Shown: in pieces, positions 9,320 through 17,514 of the stretch | Layout: each line of letters opens with the position of its first letter | Numbering within the stretch: the first letter of the stretch is position 1 | DNA from: Candidatus Gastranaerophilales bacterium | GTDB taxonomy: Bacteria > Cyanobacteriota > Vampirovibrionia > Gastranaerophilales > Gastranaerophilaceae | NCBI GenBank assembly: GCA_900766355.1 | Contig: CAAFVD010000064.1 | Location: 1-64,000 of the forward strand | DNA length: 64,000 nt | Direction of reading: 5' to 3' | Position numbers and translations under genes: made by a program | The notes under the pieces: generated by a model | Seen by the model: the letters and a program-made list of their open reading frames with translations, nothing else | The model's database searches: none | What the model was told of the DNA's origin: nothing

Positions 9320-10552
9320 TTATTCTTCAACTGTTTCTTCTGAAGCTTCTTCTACTGCAAAATCTTCATCATCAACTGCTTGTTGATTCATTTCTTCTTC
9401 GATTTCTTCTTGGATTTCGCTATTTTCGATTTCATCTTCATAATCATCTTGAGGAGCTTCTTCTTGATAATTTTGAATATTTTCAGCTTCAGCTTGTTCC
9501 ATTTGAGAAACACTCTTGATATCTATTTTCCAATGAGTTAGTTTGTGTGCTAAACGAACATTTTGTCCATCACGTCCAATAGCTAAAGATAATTGATCAT
9601 CAGGAACAACAACCATTGCTTCTTTTGATTCTTCATCATCTGCCATAATATCAACAGATACAACTCTAGCTGGAGAAATTGCGTTTACAATGTACTCAAC
9701 TGGGTCTTCTGACCATCTAACGATATCAATTTTTTCATTTTTTAGTTCACTAACGATAGTTTGAATTCTTGAACCTCTAGGTCCGATACAAGCTCCAACA
9801 CTATCAACTTCAGGGTCATTAGACCAAACAGCAAGTTTAGTTCTAAATCCAGCTTCACGAGCGATAGATTTGATTTCTACAATTCCGTCTTCAATTTCAG
9901 GAACTTCAAGTTCAAACAATTCTTTAACGATTTCTGCGTGAGCGTGAGAAACGATAACTTGAGGAAGTCTAGTTGTTTCTTTTACGTTAAGAACGAAAAC
10001 TCTGATTCTGTTACCAGGTTTGTAATATTCTCCAGGAATTTGTTCTCTTTGAGGCATTATAGCATCAGTTTTACCGATGTTTACGATTACATTTCTGTTT
10101 TCAACTCTTTGAATAATACCTGTAGTAAGAGTTCCTTTCTTTTCTAAGAATTCATTTAAGATGTTGTTTCTTTCAGCATCTCTGATTCTTTGAGTAATAA
10201 CTTGTTTAGCAGTTTGAGCTGCGATACGTCCAAATTGTTCTGGAGTAACTTCAATTTTTACTTCATCATCTACTTCAACTTCATCATCAATTTCTTTTGC
10301 ATCTTCAAGAGAAATTTCTGTATCAGGGTCTTCAACAGAGTCAACAACAACTTTTGTTCTGAAAACACCGATTTCACCTGATTGTTCATCTAAAATAGAT
10401 TCAATATTTGCAGCTTCTTTTATTCTTAAGTGTCTTTTATAAGCTGCAACCATAGCATCTTCTAATGATGCAATAATTACATCTTTAGCAATTCCACGTT
10501 CTCTTTCAAGTTCTTCACAAGCTTCGAATAACGCTGTTCCAATTTTAATCAT
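9320..10552 (-). CDS. nusA: transcription termination/antitermination factor NusA
   Basis: 410 aa: N-terminal RNA-polymerase-binding domain (1 to ~125), S1 domain (~135-200, GIIQRVENRNVIVNIG), then KH1 (CIGPRGSRIQ) and KH2 (IGRDGQNVRLA). The last ~50 residues are an acidic low-complexity tail (E/D/Q) in place of the AR repeats of E. coli NusA. NusA modulates pausing, intrinsic termination and rRNA antitermination. It follows rimP by 27 nt, the usual bacterial order; the attenuator-like hairpin upstream of rimP may be its feedback target. Confidence 0.97.
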   Translation of the reverse strand: MIKIGTALFEACEELERERGIAKDVIIASLEDAMVAAYKRHLRIKEAANIESILDEQSGEIGVFRTKVVVDSVEDPDTEISLEDAKEIDDEVEVDDEVKIEVTPEQFGRIAAQTAKQVITQRIRDAERNNILNEFLEKKGTLTTGIIQRVENRNVIVNIGKTDAIMPQREQIPGEYYKPGNRIRVFVLNVKETTRLPQVIVSHAHAEIVKELFELEVPEIEDGIVEIKSIAREAGFRTKLAVWSNDPEVDSVGACIGPRGSRIQTIVSELKNEKIDIVRWSEDPVEYIVNAISPARVVSVDIMADDEESKEAMVVVPDDQLSLAIGRDGQNVRLAHKLTHWKIDIKSVSQMEQAEAENIQNYQEEAPQDDYEDEIENSEIQEEIEEEMNQQAVDDEDFAVEEASEETVEE

Positions 10553-10579
10553 GCGTATTTCCTTTCTTTTTATAATATT

Positions 10580-11062
10580 TTAGTCTACATACAATTTTGC
10601 AGATTGGATATTTGATTTTGGTATATGTAACTCTTGTCCATCATCAAAGCGGAAGAAGGTAAGTCCTTCTGTATCACTCCAATCTAATATTTCACCTTTA
10701 AAAATTCTCTCAGTTTCACCTTCTAATGGTGTTTTTAGTTTGATACTGATTCTTTTATTTTTAAAGATTTCAAATTCTTTATCTGACTTAAATTTTCTTT
10801 CAAGTCCTGGAGAAGAAACTTCTAAATAATATTTTACAGGTATAATTTCATCAAGAAAATCATTTAAACTTCTTGTTACGTTTTCGCAATCTTCAAGAGT
10901 AATAGGTCGTTTGTGAGAATATAGGAATATTCTTAAAAACCAACGGTGATTTTCTTTAGAAAAATCAATTTCAATAGGAATTAAATCAAATCTCATCGCA
11001 GTATTTTCGATAAGAGGTGTGATTTTTTCTAGAATTTCATGCCTGTTAAGTTCTTGTTTCAT
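10580..11062 (-). CDS. rimP: ribosome maturation factor RimP
   Basis: 160 aa, typical RimP: N-terminal alpha/beta domain (LEDCENVTRSLNDFLDE, YYLEVSSPGLERK) and a C-terminal SH3-like barrel (KGEILDWSDTEGLTFF). It acts in 30S assembly. SD AGGAG lies 6 nt before the ATG, directly downstream of a terminator-like hairpin. First gene of the rimP-nusA operon. Confidence 0.95.
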   Translation of the reverse strand: MKQELNRHEILEKITPLIENTAMRFDLIPIEIDFSKENHRWFLRIFLYSHKRPITLEDCENVTRSLNDFLDEIIPVKYYLEVSSPGLERKFKSDKEFEIFKNKRISIKLKTPLEGETERIFKGEILDWSDTEGLTFFRFDDGQELHIPKSNIQSAKLYVD

Positions 11063-11081
11063 ACTCTACTCCTATGAATTG

Positions 11082-11115
11082 AAAAAAGGAACGGGCTACG
11101 CCGTTCCTTTTTTTT
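11082..11115 (-). promoter_or_regulatory. terminator-like hairpin (candidate attenuator) in the rimP-nusA leader
   Basis: GGAACGG/CCGTTCC stem (11088-11094, 11101-11107), extended by A/T pairs to 13 bp and followed on the minus strand by six T. It lies between a strong minus-strand promoter and the rimP SD, so a transcript would meet it within about 10 nt of starting. No minus-strand gene upstream needs terminating, since the next gene is divergent. This fits transcription attenuation of the operon encoding NusA. Confidence 0.7.
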
Positions 11116-11129
11116 GAAACTTCTCAATT

Positions 11130-11158
11130 ATTATAACTTAAATTTCACACCTTGTAAA
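11130..11158 (-). promoter_or_regulatory. sigma70-type promoter of rimP-nusA
   Basis: On the minus strand: -35 TTTACA (11158-11153), 17-bp spacer, -10 TATAAT (11135-11130). The predicted start near 11123 is just before the attenuator-like hairpin. Confidence 0.75.
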
Positions 11159-11261
11159 GAGATATAAAAGGTTAGTAAATATTAATTTTTGTAATAATAT
11201 TTTTTTTATTTCTAAAGTTATAACATTTTTTGCCGTTATTAATTTTGAAAAGGAGTGTGTT

Positions 11262-12356
11262 ATGGCTGATTTTAATCTTGATTCTTTAAATACTATATCT
11301 CAAAAGGATTCGGTTAATATTAATAAAAATAAAATCCTTAGTGATAAACAAGGTAATGATAAGCAAAAATTACTTTTTGATTTTTATGATAATTCAAATG
11401 AAACTAAAGATGGGAAATTGGATAAATCTGAAATTGAAGCGATGCTAAAAAATTTCAAGGAATTTGATGCTAATAAAAATAATAAACTTGATGATACAGA
11501 GCTTGCTGAACTTACAAAAGACTTAAAAGCAAAAGGTTTAGATGTATCAGAATCAGATGTAAAAACTTTTTATGAAAATGTTATTGCAGAAGGTAATGGA
11601 GCTTCAGATAATCTTCATGATTATACTGTCCAGTTCGGAGAACAATTTACAGATATAATTGTGAATTCTTTAAAGGCGAAGAATAATGGAGAAGAACCAA
11701 CAGCAGAAGAAATAGCAGCCGCTAAAGAAAGGTTCAAGGCAAACAATCCTGATGCAGTAAAAGAACGAAATGGAGTAGAGTATCTTCTTGCTGGTGCAAA
11801 AATTAAGCTAGAGGGCGAGCTAGAGGATAAAAATAATTCAGAGGAACAAGAACAAGTTTGGCAAGATTATACAAAAGGTGATGAAAATTATAAGCAATAT
11901 GTCAAGATAAAACTAAAAGCACAAGCAGAAGGTTTACGAGCAACATGGAGTCAAGATTATTTCTATAATGAATCTGAGAAAAAACATTATAAATATAATA
12001 AAGAAACAGGAGAATTTGAAATTGCAGAGAATGTAAAATATGCAGATAAAGATGGCTCATATATTACCCATGAAAAAGGCAAAAATATACGAGAAAGACG
12101 TGATAAGGAAAATAATATTGTTGCAATTCAAGCATCTACAGAATCTGGTAATATTTACACAAATGAAGCTTATGCCGCTAAAAAGTTGGGATTAAAAGCT
12201 TCACCACATGCCGGAACTTGGGTTGATTCTAAAAAACAATATTATACTTGGGATAGTTCAAATCATCAGTTCAAATTGTTGCCGAAAGATGTCGTAAAAG
12301 TCGATAAAGAAGGCAATATGTACGATAAGAATAATGCCAAAGTTACTGTAAACTAA
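11262..12356 (+). CDS. EF-hand-containing protein of unknown function
   Basis: 364 aa, no signal peptide or membrane segment; SD AAAAGGAG upstream. A canonical EF-hand loop lies at 69-80 (D69, N71, N73, K75, D77, E80). It is preceded by an expanded pseudo-loop (~43-57), a paired EF-hand arrangement. The C-terminal half has two related aromatic segments (around WSQDYFYNESEKKHYKYN and WVDSKKQYYTWDSSNHQF) followed by DKxG turns, suggesting a duplicated beta module. Calcium binding is inferred. The stop overlaps that of the convergent thioredoxin gene (CTAA). Confidence 0.6.
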   Translation: MADFNLDSLNTISQKDSVNINKNKILSDKQGNDKQKLLFDFYDNSNETKDGKLDKSEIEAMLKNFKEFDANKNNKLDDTELAELTKDLKAKGLDVSESDVKTFYENVIAEGNGASDNLHDYTVQFGEQFTDIIVNSLKAKNNGEEPTAEEIAAAKERFKANNPDAVKERNGVEYLLAGAKIKLEGELEDKNNSEEQEQVWQDYTKGDENYKQYVKIKLKAQAEGLRATWSQDYFYNESEKKHYKYNKETGEFEIAENVKYADKDGSYITHEKGKNIRERRDKENNIVAIQASTESGNIYTNEAYAAKKLGLKASPHAGTWVDSKKQYYTWDSSNHQFKLLPKDVVKVDKEGNMYDKNNAKVTVN

Positions 12357-12649
12357 ATGAATTTATTTAAAGTATTCATTAGTTCAAACTTGTTTTTGTA
12401 GCCTGAGAATTTGGTCAAGATTTCACCATCTTTAAAAAGTATGAAGGTTGGGAAACCCATAACTCCGAATTGCGCTACAAGTTCAGGATTTTTATCTCCG
12501 TCTATTTTTCCTATCCAAATTTCAGGAAGTTCTTTGAACACTTCATTTTCTTTTTGGCAATAACTACACCATTTCGCAGAAAAAACTATTAATTTAAGTC
12601 CTTTTTCTGTTTCTTTTTTAAAATTTTTTGAATCAATATCAATAATCAT
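12353..12649 (-). CDS. thioredoxin-like protein
   Basis: 98 aa single thioredoxin fold without signal peptide. The active site is AKWCSYCQKE (Cys28, Cys31), i.e. WCSYC rather than WCGPC, and the cis-Pro segment is GFPTFILF. Probably a cytoplasmic thiol-disulfide oxidoreductase. The altered CxxC dipeptide suggests a specialised partner rather than the main thioredoxin. Monocistronic; its stop nests in the stop of the convergent EF-hand gene. Confidence 0.85.
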   Translation of the reverse strand: MIIDIDSKNFKKETEKGLKLIVFSAKWCSYCQKENEVFKELPEIWIGKIDGDKNPELVAQFGVMGFPTFILFKDGEILTKFSGYKNKFELMNTLNKFI

Positions 12650-12722
12650 AATAACCTCGTTTTTTATTATTATAAATTATGATAGATATATTTCATTACT
12701 CATGTTGGTAAATAATAGTGAG

Positions 12723-13436
12723 TTATTGCATTTCATAATAAACTGTATAAATTTCTTTTGTGGAAAGTTTTGCATGTCCACCCCTTACTAAAACTAAAGG
12801 ATAGCCAGCAGCCCAAAAAGCAATGTTGCCAGCTTGATATAACGGGTATAGCCACCACGAACGGTTAGCACCACGTTTTTTTACTCGTCCATAAAAGTTA
12901 ATTTTTTCATTGTTTTTTACCACAAAATTATCTACTACTAAATCTGCAGGAGTTCCTAACAAGTCGTTCGGAGAAACAGTTTCAACTCGACCAATTACTT
13001 CAGAATCTTTAGGAAGTTGGTATTTACCAAGAGTAATCGTTTTTATCGTTTTGAATAATATTAAGTCTCCTTCTTTTACTTCATCATGTCTGGTTGTAAG
13101 ATTTTTGGTAACTCTTAATTGTACGGGTATTGGTGCAATTGCGTAATTGTATTTAGTTTTTACTTTTGCTGGTTTAATTTTCTTTTTATCAAGTTTAAGA
13201 GCAACTTCGTCAATTACGTTGTCTTTACGTACACCTAGAGGGATAACTTTTTTATCTTTTGTCACATAATGTTCTACAAATTCATCTTTTACTTTTTGTT
13301 TAGAATGATCATATTGTTCTAGAGGTGCTGGTTCTAAAGTTTCTTCTGCAAATTCATCAACAATAAGCGGTGTTGCATATCCTGATAGAGATGCAATTTG
13401 TAGACAAATAAAAATTGTAAGTATTTTTTTTATCAT
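12723..13436 (-). CDS. secreted protein of unknown function, partner of the M48-like lipoprotein
   Basis: 237 aa with a signal peptide (MIKKILTIFICLQIASLSGYA). A charged K/E/D linker (25-100) leads to a beta-rich domain (about 105-200) with the pattern GDLILFKTIKTITLGKYQLP ... GRVETVSPNDLLGTPADL, like the 'make it durable, then set size' barrel motifs of VirB10/TrbI-type envelope proteins. This likeness is weak. The start overlaps the stop of the upstream M48-like gene by 4 nt (ATGA), so the two are co-translated and may act together in the periplasm. Confidence 0.5.
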   Translation of the reverse strand: MIKKILTIFICLQIASLSGYATPLIVDEFAEETLEPAPLEQYDHSKQKVKDEFVEHYVTKDKKVIPLGVRKDNVIDEVALKLDKKKIKPAKVKTKYNYAIAPIPVQLRVTKNLTTRHDEVKEGDLILFKTIKTITLGKYQLPKDSEVIGRVETVSPNDLLGTPADLVVDNFVVKNNEKINFYGRVKKRGANRSWWLYPLYQAGNIAFWAAGYPLVLVRGGHAKLSTKEIYTVYYEMQ

Positions 13437-14146
13437 TTATATCTTACTTTTTTTGTTGATTTAGTTTCAATTTTTTGTTGAAGTTTAGCTCTATTTTCTC
13501 TTGATGTCAATAAGAAGTTTTGATAATAGATATTATCACTATAGTGGTTAGTCGCAAGGAATGAAGGATATTTGTTATAAATATATTCATAAATTCTTGC
13601 CATTCTTCTAGATGCTAGAGAATAGCTATCTATACATTCATATCTTCTTTGAGGAGTAGATTTTGATATCATAACGATTAAAGCTAGAGGGTTGTAACCC
13701 GCACTTACCATATAATCTACTGCCATTTTATCAGCCTTATTGTTATATTTTTGAGGTTTTACCCAGTAGTCTAATAAAGAGCCATATCCTTTAAAGATGC
13801 CGTCATAAGAATCTACGGCTTGAGAAATTCTTCTACTTAAAATAGCTGCAAGTTCGTTATCATCAGTTACGTTAGACATTTGACGAGGAGTTACGTAAAC
13901 GATTCTTTGAAGATACATAAGTCTTAAGTCTGTACCTACGTTATACTCTTTTTGTCTTGGTAAATATCTAAAACAAACTCTTTGCTCGATTCTATTGGAA
14001 TTCAGTATTCTGAATCCAACTTTGTTAATTCTGTTTTGAACTTGTGTAACATCGTTAAGGTTAAAATTCTCAATACAACTTGATGATGCACAGGCTTGCA
14101 AAGCCATGCAAATCATTAAAATACCTGTTAATAAAACTCTTTTCAT
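13433..14146 (-). CDS. probable lipoprotein, degenerate (catalytically dead) M48 peptidase homologue
   Basis: 237 aa from ATG 14146, chosen because a signal peptide then starts the protein; an in-frame ATG at 14176 would add 10 residues. LQAC (16-19) is a plausible lipobox. The segment DDNELAAILSRRISQAV aligns with the M48 metalloprotease helix DDxELAxVLxHExxH: both zinc His and the catalytic Glu are replaced (Arg105, Arg106, Gln109). The third-ligand region KADKMAVDYMVSAGYNPLAL keeps the M48 pattern EADxxA...aGydP but has Lys for Glu. So the fold is probably kept without proteolysis. Coupled to the next secreted gene by ATGA. Confidence 0.55.
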   Translation of the reverse strand: MKRVLLTGILMICMALQACASSSCIENFNLNDVTQVQNRINKVGFRILNSNRIEQRVCFRYLPRQKEYNVGTDLRLMYLQRIVYVTPRQMSNVTDDNELAAILSRRISQAVDSYDGIFKGYGSLLDYWVKPQKYNNKADKMAVDYMVSAGYNPLALIVMISKSTPQRRYECIDSYSLASRRMARIYEYIYNKYPSFLATNHYSDNIYYQNFLLTSRENRAKLQQKIETKSTKKVRYK

Positions 14147-14351
14147 TTTCTCGCTCACTATAAGTTTACGAAACAATTATAAATAAAAAATGTTCCCTAA
14201 CTACGCTTTTGTAAAGAAATGTAAACTATATAAAAATAAAAGGCAATTATTTAAAAGATATATACTTTTTATATATACGGAAGCAAATTAGGACAGGAAA
14301 TATATTTAGTACGAGGTACTGGATATAACAATTGAAAAGGGGTATAAATAT

Positions 14352-14591
14352 ATGGCAATAGGCGCAAGAGATTTTATTGATAAACTTTTGGTAGAAAAAT
14401 ACGCACAAGAAAAAGTTGATAACCATGACAATTTGGAATCAAGAATTTCGCCAAACGAAGTTATGGACGTTATGAGCGTTGCATCTAATAATGCATTGAA
14501 CTATCTTAAACTTTCACAAAAACTTGCTATAGTATGTTATGCCGTAAATACTAAGGCTGCAAAATATGAGCCTGTCGCTTTACCACAATAG
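14352..14591 (+). CDS. small protein of unknown function
   Basis: 79 aa, soluble and mostly helical by composition, no signal peptide. A good SD (AAGGGG, 8-nt spacing) supports the start. Nothing in it is recognised. It lies alone between two minus-strand genes, with ~200 bp of AT-rich upstream DNA that could hold its promoter. Confidence 0.55.
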   Translation: MAIGARDFIDKLLVEKYAQEKVDNHDNLESRISPNEVMDVMSVASNNALNYLKLSQKLAIVCYAVNTKAAKYEPVALPQ

Positions 14592-14615
14592 AGTACACTT
14601 TAAAAAGGGTGTATG

Positions 14616-16106
14616 TTATACACTAGCTTTTTTGCCTGCGTTTATAAATTCGTTTAATTTGTTTACCATTACATCTCTGTAGATATCGCAATTAAGTTCT
14701 GATTTTGCTTCAAATCTTAATGTAAATACTGGTTCGGTGTTACTTTGACGAACAAGTGCAAAGCCCCCATCAAATACAATTCTCATACCATCAAGAGTTA
14801 TAATATCTTTTATTTCATCGCCAAAAGCATTTTTGTTTTCTCTAACAAATTTTTCAAATTCAAACAATACATTTTTCTTCAATTCGTTAGGGCATGGTAG
14901 TCTTAACTCTGGTGAAGAATGTACGGCATTGAATGGTGCAAGCAAATCTTCTATTACGAAATCTGGGTTTTGGATTTTTTGTTTAGCAATAATTTCAATA
15001 ATTCTGCAACCAGCATATATTGCATCATCAAATCCGTAGTATCTGTCTTTGAAGAAGGTATGTCCACTCATTTCACCAGCAAGGATAGCACCTGTTTCTT
15101 TCATTTTACCTTTAATATATCCGTGACCTGTTTTACACATAACGGCATGTCCACCAAGTTTGTTGATAGTGTCAAATAGAACTTGAGAACATTTTACTTC
15201 TGAAACAACAACAGGAGATATTCCTTTTTTCTTATAATGTTCGATAACGTCCATAGCATAAATTAATAATAATTTATCCCCAGTTAAATGATTACCTTCT
15301 GAGTCTACAATTCCAATTCTGTCACTATCGCCGTCAAAAGCAATACCTATGTCAGCTTTTTCTGAAACAACTGCACGTTTTAAATCTTCAAGGTTTTTAG
15401 GGTCACTAGGGTTTGGGTGGTGGTTAGGGAATCTGCCATCAGGAGTTGAGAATAGTTCAACAACCTTGCAACCCAAATCACGATATAGTTGAGGTGCAAC
15501 AATACCACCTGTCGCATTACCACTATCAACAACAACTTTTATGTTGCCATGAATAAGTCTTGTTAATGCTGAAAATTCGCCTTTCATTTCTTTTATATAA
15601 TCAGGAATCAAATCATATTCTTTAAGTTCGCCCTCTTTTGTGATTGGTGATTTAATACGATATTCTGCTTCAGTTAAAGCTTTTACATCTTTGATTTGTT
15701 CTTCGTTTAGAGTTTGGTGTTCGTGAGTCATTTTTAAACCGTTATATTGGCTAGGGTTGTGACTTGCTGTAACAATTAAAGCTCCAAGAACAGGACGGTT
15801 ATTTGTTAAGAATTTTGGCATGCCGACAGCTTCTGAATAATAACCTAAAGGCGTTGGAGAAAGTCCCATATCAATGACATTAGCGCCTATAGAACGAACA
15901 CCTTTTATTAGAGCTGAAGCAAGAGAAGGAGAATGTGTTCTTGCATCACGACAAACAGTAATCCAAATATTCTCAGGAAGTTGACCTGATTTGTTCATCA
16001 CATATTTTACAAACCCTCTACCTGTGTAGTAAAAAAGTTCTTCTGTAATGTCTTCACCATAAATTCCTCTAATATCGTTTTTGCCGAATGCTGTTAAAGA
16101 TAACAT
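14616..16106 (-). CDS. phosphomannomutase/phosphoglucomutase
   Basis: 496 aa alpha-D-phosphohexomutase with four domains. The active-site phosphoserine loop is VTASHNPSQYNGLK, the metal loop is AFDGDSDRIG, the sugar loop is GEMSGHTFF and the C-terminal phosphate loop is RQSNTEP. It interconverts hexose 1- and 6-phosphates for glycan or LPS precursors; mannose versus glucose preference cannot be decided. Monocistronic, SD GGAG, divergent from the permease gene. Confidence 0.93.
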   Translation of the reverse strand: MLSLTAFGKNDIRGIYGEDITEELFYYTGRGFVKYVMNKSGQLPENIWITVCRDARTHSPSLASALIKGVRSIGANVIDMGLSPTPLGYYSEAVGMPKFLTNNRPVLGALIVTASHNPSQYNGLKMTHEHQTLNEEQIKDVKALTEAEYRIKSPITKEGELKEYDLIPDYIKEMKGEFSALTRLIHGNIKVVVDSGNATGGIVAPQLYRDLGCKVVELFSTPDGRFPNHHPNPSDPKNLEDLKRAVVSEKADIGIAFDGDSDRIGIVDSEGNHLTGDKLLLIYAMDVIEHYKKKGISPVVVSEVKCSQVLFDTINKLGGHAVMCKTGHGYIKGKMKETGAILAGEMSGHTFFKDRYYGFDDAIYAGCRIIEIIAKQKIQNPDFVIEDLLAPFNAVHSSPELRLPCPNELKKNVLFEFEKFVRENKNAFGDEIKDIITLDGMRIVFDGGFALVRQSNTEPVFTLRFEAKSELNCDIYRDVMVNKLNEFINAGKKASV

Positions 16107-16120
16107 ATTTTTCTCCTGTA

Positions 16121-16149
16121 TTTACCAAACTATCTCTTTTAAGTATAAT
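16121..16149 (+). promoter_or_regulatory. promoter giving a near-leaderless permease mRNA
   Basis: TTTACC (16121-16126), 17-bp spacer, TATAAT (16144-16149). The predicted start is ~5 nt before the ATG at 16161 and there is no Shine-Dalgarno sequence. Confidence 0.6.
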
Positions 16150-16160
16150 TTAGTATAAAT

Positions 16161-17045
16161 ATGGCTAATTTTCAATCAAACATTAATAAAAATGACGGAT
16201 TAACTGCATTGATATTTATACTTCCAGCAGTTCTTGGAACATTGATTTTTATTGTAATTCCAGTATTTTTTTCGTTTAGTTTAAGTTTTGTGGATTGGGA
16301 TTTGTTGTCGCCAATGAAGTTTGTAGGTCTATCAAATTTCAAAGATGTGCTTACGGATTCTACGTTTGTACAAGTTTTGATAAATACATTTGTGTTTGCA
16401 ATAGCCTCGTCAGTTTTTGCAGTCATAATACCTTTGGTGCTGGCATGTATTTTGAATACAAAAATTAGAGGGAGTAATTTTTATAAAACTGCTTATTTTT
16501 TACCTTTTATAACTCCAATGATAGTTATAGCGATTGTTTGGCAATGGGTGTTTGACCCTAATATAGGTTTGCTTAATCAAATTTTGCATACTCATATAAA
16601 ATGGTTGTATGATGTTCGATTTGCCATGCCGGCATTGATTGCGGTTTCTGTTTGGAAATTGATTGGATATAATATGATAATATTTTTATCGGGATTATCT
16701 ACAATTAATCAAGAGGTTTTAGAGGCTGCAAAAATAGATGGGGCAAATTCGTGGCAGGTGTTTAAAAATGTTACTGTTCCTCTACTTAGTCCAACAATAT
16801 TTTTTGTAATTGTAATAACTTCAATATCTTCGTTTCAAGTGTTTGATTTGATTTATGTTATGACACAGGGTGGGCCTGATAATAGCACAATGGTTTTGGT
16901 GTATTCGATTTATAAGTATGCTTTTGAGTATTTTGATGTTGGAAAAGCAAGCGCTATTGCGTATATTTTGTTTGCAATAATTTTTGTATTAGTGTTGTGT
17001 CAATGGAAACTTAGAAAGAAAATGGTTTATAATGAGGTTGAATAG
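16161..17045 (+). CDS. orphan sugar ABC transporter permease (MalF/UgpA type)
   Basis: 294 aa with about six membrane segments. The EAA loop that docks the ATPase is clear (EAAKIDGANSWQVFKNVTVP, from residue 188). The family is the first of two permeases of carbohydrate importers (CUT1). No second permease, solute-binding protein or ATPase lies nearby, so partners must be encoded elsewhere or the system is reduced. The gene lies between the phosphohexomutase and rplS; no SD, with a TATAAT ending 11 nt before the ATG. Confidence 0.88.
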   Translation: MANFQSNINKNDGLTALIFILPAVLGTLIFIVIPVFFSFSLSFVDWDLLSPMKFVGLSNFKDVLTDSTFVQVLINTFVFAIASSVFAVIIPLVLACILNTKIRGSNFYKTAYFLPFITPMIVIAIVWQWVFDPNIGLLNQILHTHIKWLYDVRFAMPALIAVSVWKLIGYNMIIFLSGLSTINQEVLEAAKIDGANSWQVFKNVTVPLLSPTIFFVIVITSISSFQVFDLIYVMTQGGPDNSTMVLVYSIYKYAFEYFDVGKASAIAYILFAIIFVLVLCQWKLRKKMVYNEVE

Positions 17046-17093
17046 TATACAAAACTTAAACAACTACTTGAAATTCTTTTATCTTTTGTATAC
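17045..17093 (+). promoter_or_regulatory. inverted repeat in the rplS leader region
   Basis: Perfect 10-bp arms GTATACAAAA (17045-17054) and TTTTGTATAC (17084-17093), 29 bp apart, starting at the last base of the permease stop. A second small stem AGCGA/TCGCT lies at about 17103-17119. Together they could form a structured 5' leader for ribosomal protein L19. Confidence 0.45.
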
Positions 17094-17160
17094 GATTGAA
17101 ATGAGCGATGTGGACTCGCTTTAATTTTGTACTAGACAATGAATATAAAGGAATAGCAAA

Positions 17161-17514
17161 ATGAATCCTATAATCAAAGAATTAGAAGAACAATATAAGA
17201 AAAGTGATATTCCTGCAATCAATCCTGGTGATACAGTAAAAGTATTCGTAAGAATTGTTGAAGGAAACAAAGAAAGAATTCAGGCTTTTGAAGGTACTGT
17301 AATTAAAGAACATGGTTCTGGTATCAACAAAACAATAACAGTAAGAAAAATATTCCAAGGTATTGGGGTAGAAAGAGTATTCTTACTAAACTCTCCAAGA
17401 ATTGACAAAATTACAGTTCTTAGAAGAGGTGATGTAAGACGTTCTAAATTATATTATTTAAGAGAACGTTCTGGTAAAGCTACACGTATTAGAGAAAAAA
17501 TTGAAAAAAGATAA
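17161..17514 (+). CDS. rplS: 50S ribosomal protein L19
   Basis: 117 aa, standard L19 (NPGDTVKVFVRIVEGNKERI, FEGTVIKEHGSG, GVERVFLLNSPRI, RRGDVRRSKLYYLR). It is located at the 30S-50S interface. SD AAGGA precedes the ATG. The 3' end overlaps the ylqF start by 14 nt, so the two are coupled. Confidence 0.98.
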   Translation: MNPIIKELEEQYKKSDIPAINPGDTVKVFVRIVEGNKERIQAFEGTVIKEHGSGINKTITVRKIFQGIGVERVFLLNSPRIDKITVLRRGDVRRSKLYYLRERSGKATRIREKIEKR

